A stretch of DNA of 15,905 bases from Asterionellopsis glacialis (lineage: Eukaryota > Bacillariophyta > Plagiogrammaphyceae > Rhaphoneidales > Asterionellopsidaceae): positions 1 through 15,905 of the forward strand of contig WKLE02002683.1 in assembly GCA_014885115.2 (NCBI GenBank), read 5' to 3'. This document shows positions 14,361 through 15,905 of this stretch, piece by piece. Numbering within the stretch: position 1 is the first letter of the stretch; each line of letters opens with the position of its first letter. The notes beneath the pieces were generated by a model that ran no database searches, was not told where the DNA came from, and saw only the letters and a program-made list of their open reading frames with translations. Position numbers and translations under genes: made by a program.

Positions 14361-15905
14361 ATGACAATGACAACGTTTGTTCAGAGTGCCGCCAACAGAT
14401 ACCCTAGATCTTTCATACTTCCTCTAGTCCGTCATATAACAACCAATAAAAAAAGTATTGGTGGTAAGTTTTCTTCAAAGTCGTCTCCAACAAAGATCGA
14501 AAATGAGATACGAAAAACGCTCAAGATTGCCGTGCCGACTCTCCTTGAACAAACAAAGAATGGATTGATGCCATCCTCGTGGGGAAAGCCAGATTCCTCA
14601 TCGTCATCTTCTTCCAAGAATGTTAAGAAAATTGATAATCTCCTTGAGCAAAAAAGGGACGCATTGATACCATCCTCGTGGCGAAAAGCAGCTTCATCGT
14701 CGTCATCTCCTTTAATGAATGATAAAACAATTGACAGTCTTGCTATATTGAATGGGTATCACAAAGTTCAACTTGAACCTCATAGTGTACCACTTGCTTC
14801 AGGTGTGCTAGCTGAGGCCTCAAAGAGCATTGGTAAACATTACGCTGTGTTTGCTCGAAGGAGTAATAATGATGACAACACCAGCAGTAATTATAGAAAT
14901 GCCCTGAAGAGGACACAACATCCTCCATTTTTGATAGAGGATTATACTATTTATCGTATCATGGAAAACTATATAGAACAATATTTGAATCAAAAAGAAG
15001 AACAAATTAAAAATTGGTTTCAAAGTAATGTGGAACATACCAAGGCCGAGTTCAACAAAACTGCTGATCGTATGTATAAGCCTGTTTCGAAATTAGTGGA
15101 ATCAGTGTCAAACAAAACACAGAGCAAACCTTCAGAAGATCCAAAGATGACAGCAAAGGGCGACGCTTTGGATAATAGTAATGCACAAAATGTAAATGGT
15201 AATAGTGTAGATCCAAGTCTGGCAACAGCGGTATCAGCAGCCTTAAAAGACAATGATAGTGATGATAAAAAAATCAAGGAGACACAGAATGAAGACTTAA
15301 TGATTGTGACTCGTGATGGACAAGTGTTACTCTTTGAAGATGTACCAACACAATTTAGGATACTTGTTTTGCCAAAGATACAAAATATTGGACCACCCTA
15401 CCGGATGAAACACGGCCGAGCAGGGACTGTATTGTACAGTGGTGTTGTTTTCTTTGGTGCTGTACCAGTAGCCTACCGATCTTTAAATTTTGCATTAGAC
15501 TATCCTGGCTTGGCACAAATGATAATAGCATCCGTTGTTGGGAGTATGTCGTACAGTTTTTGGGCATCGAGAGAGAGTGCCAGAACACTCCAATCGCTGA
15601 CAGTTACCCGCGGTGCTGCATCGAGACTCGTTGCTTGTGATACTGCTGCGCTTTCGCTCCTAAAAGATGGTGCAATTGAAGCTTTATTGGAAGAAGTAAT
15701 TAAGGAGTATTTAGGCAGGTTGAAAGGGCATAAAGCAGAAGAGACCAAAGAAAAGATAGAAAGTGAGAATGAGAAAGAAGTTATTCGTGTGTCGAACATC
15801 CACCCTCTTGATCTCGCAGTAGAGTTAGGTTTGTTGGAAAGGGGAAAGAGCGGAGGCGAGTTAGTAGCGGTAGATTGGGAAGATGCTCGGTCAAGAATTC
15901 TTGAA
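14361..15905 (+). CDS. Membrane protein with mitochondrial leader, DUF3754/TMEM143-like, 3' end outside window
   Basis: The frame is open for 515 codons from ATG 14361 (next ATG 14367) to the window edge, so the C-terminus is missing. Residues 1-35 (MTMTTFVQSAANRYPRSF...) have no acidic residues and several Arg, consistent with a mitochondrial presequence. Residues 61-126 are two tandem 33-residue copies, each with LLEQ and PSSW. After a long polar region come VTRDGQVLLFEDVP, two hydrophobic segments (about 356-376 and 384-402), then a helical domain and DLAVELGLLERG...VDWEDARSRIL. The order 'input residue plus FxDVP, hairpin of two membrane helices, then a GLL/V tail' resembles DUF3754 (TMEM143 and plant/algal relatives), whose biochemical role is unknown. 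The match is from memory and moderate. An uncharacterised mitochondrial inner-membrane protein is the safe description. Confidence 0.72.
   Translation, partial: MTMTTFVQSAANRYPRSFILPLVRHITTNKKSIGGKFSSKSSPTKIENEIRKTLKIAVPTLLEQTKNGLMPSSWGKPDSSSSSSSKNVKKIDNLLEQKRDALIPSSWRKAASSSSSPLMNDKTIDSLAILNGYHKVQLEPHSVPLASGVLAEASKSIGKHYAVFARRSNNDDNTSSNYRNALKRTQHPPFLIEDYTIYRIMENYIEQYLNQKEEQIKNWFQSNVEHTKAEFNKTADRMYKPVSKLVESVSNKTQSKPSEDPKMTAKGDALDNSNAQNVNGNSVDPSLATAVSAALKDNDSDDKKIKETQNEDLMIVTRDGQVLLFEDVPTQFRILVLPKIQNIGPPYRMKHGRAGTVLYSGVVFFGAVPVAYRSLNFALDYPGLAQMIIASVVGSMSYSFWASRESARTLQSLTVTRGAASRLVACDTAALSLLKDGAIEALLEEVIKEYLGRLKGHKAEETKEKIESENEKEVIRVSNIHPLDLAVELGLLERGKSGGELVAVDWEDARSRILE
14541..14738 (+). repeat. 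99-bp tandem duplication inside the membrane-protein gene
   Basis: Copies 14541-14639 and 14640-14738 are exactly 33 codons each and in frame. Both start CTCCTTGA and share an almost identical CCATCCTCGTGG block encoding PSSW. Divergence is concentrated in the poly-Ser part (TCATCGTCATC-type codons), which may have mediated slippage or unequal exchange. It expands a probably disordered linker behind the targeting peptide. Confidence 0.75.

Noticed and set aside
1..15905. CRISPR arrays, insertion sequences, transposons or viral genes
   Set aside because: No regularly spaced repeats, transposase, reverse transcriptase, integrase or capsid-like sequence was seen; the repeats present are ankyrin codons, short tandem copies and promoter-like palindromes.

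Overview
The window looks like nuclear DNA of a photosynthetic stramenopile, most likely a diatom. The genes are eukaryotic, compact and almost intron-free (one 141-nt intron found). They include a 20S proteasome beta5 subunit, organelle-targeted proteins with Arg/Ser-rich leaders, and a Pol III tRNA gene with internal A and B boxes. A large ankyrin protein has repeats of the 'AYPGAAKEKDxxGxTPLH' style, with an atypical HGDVK/DLD kinase; I associate this style with diatom gene families. The species is not identified.

Layout, left to right. 1-870: non-coding, with a cluster of TACCTGGTA-type palindromes and a CA microsatellite leading into a serine O-acetyltransferase gene (871-2586, +), which has a long acidic C-terminal extension. 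2796-3260 (-): a small, very basic, probably nuclear or nucleolar protein of unknown function. Its promoter is divergent with proteasome beta5 (3824-4828, +, two exons). 5114-6319 (-): a DEDDh 3'-5' exonuclease with a probable mitochondrial presequence and a small C-terminal GG-W domain. 6666-6735 (+): tRNA-Gly(UCC). 7009-12184 (+): an ankyrin-kinase gene that cannot be read as one frame, because it needs a +1 shift near 10880-10899 and contains an in-frame TAA at 11240. 12692-13942 (-): a PPR-like organellar protein. 14361-15905 (+): an open reading frame running off the right edge. It has a mitochondrial-type leader, a 99-bp tandem duplication, two hydrophobic segments and a tail resembling DUF3754/TMEM143.

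The genes are mostly unrelated housekeeping functions (cysteine synthesis, proteolysis, DNA/RNA turnover, organelle gene expression) in alternating orientations, as expected for a compact protist genome. There is no operon logic, no mobile element and no CRISPR. The most interesting object is the ankyrin-kinase gene: 18 ankyrin repeats, a divergent kinase core with a long charged insert, a further C-terminal module, and two reading-frame interruptions. These are most simply explained by recent pseudogenisation or assembly error. Short introns or recoding are less likely but testable alternatives.
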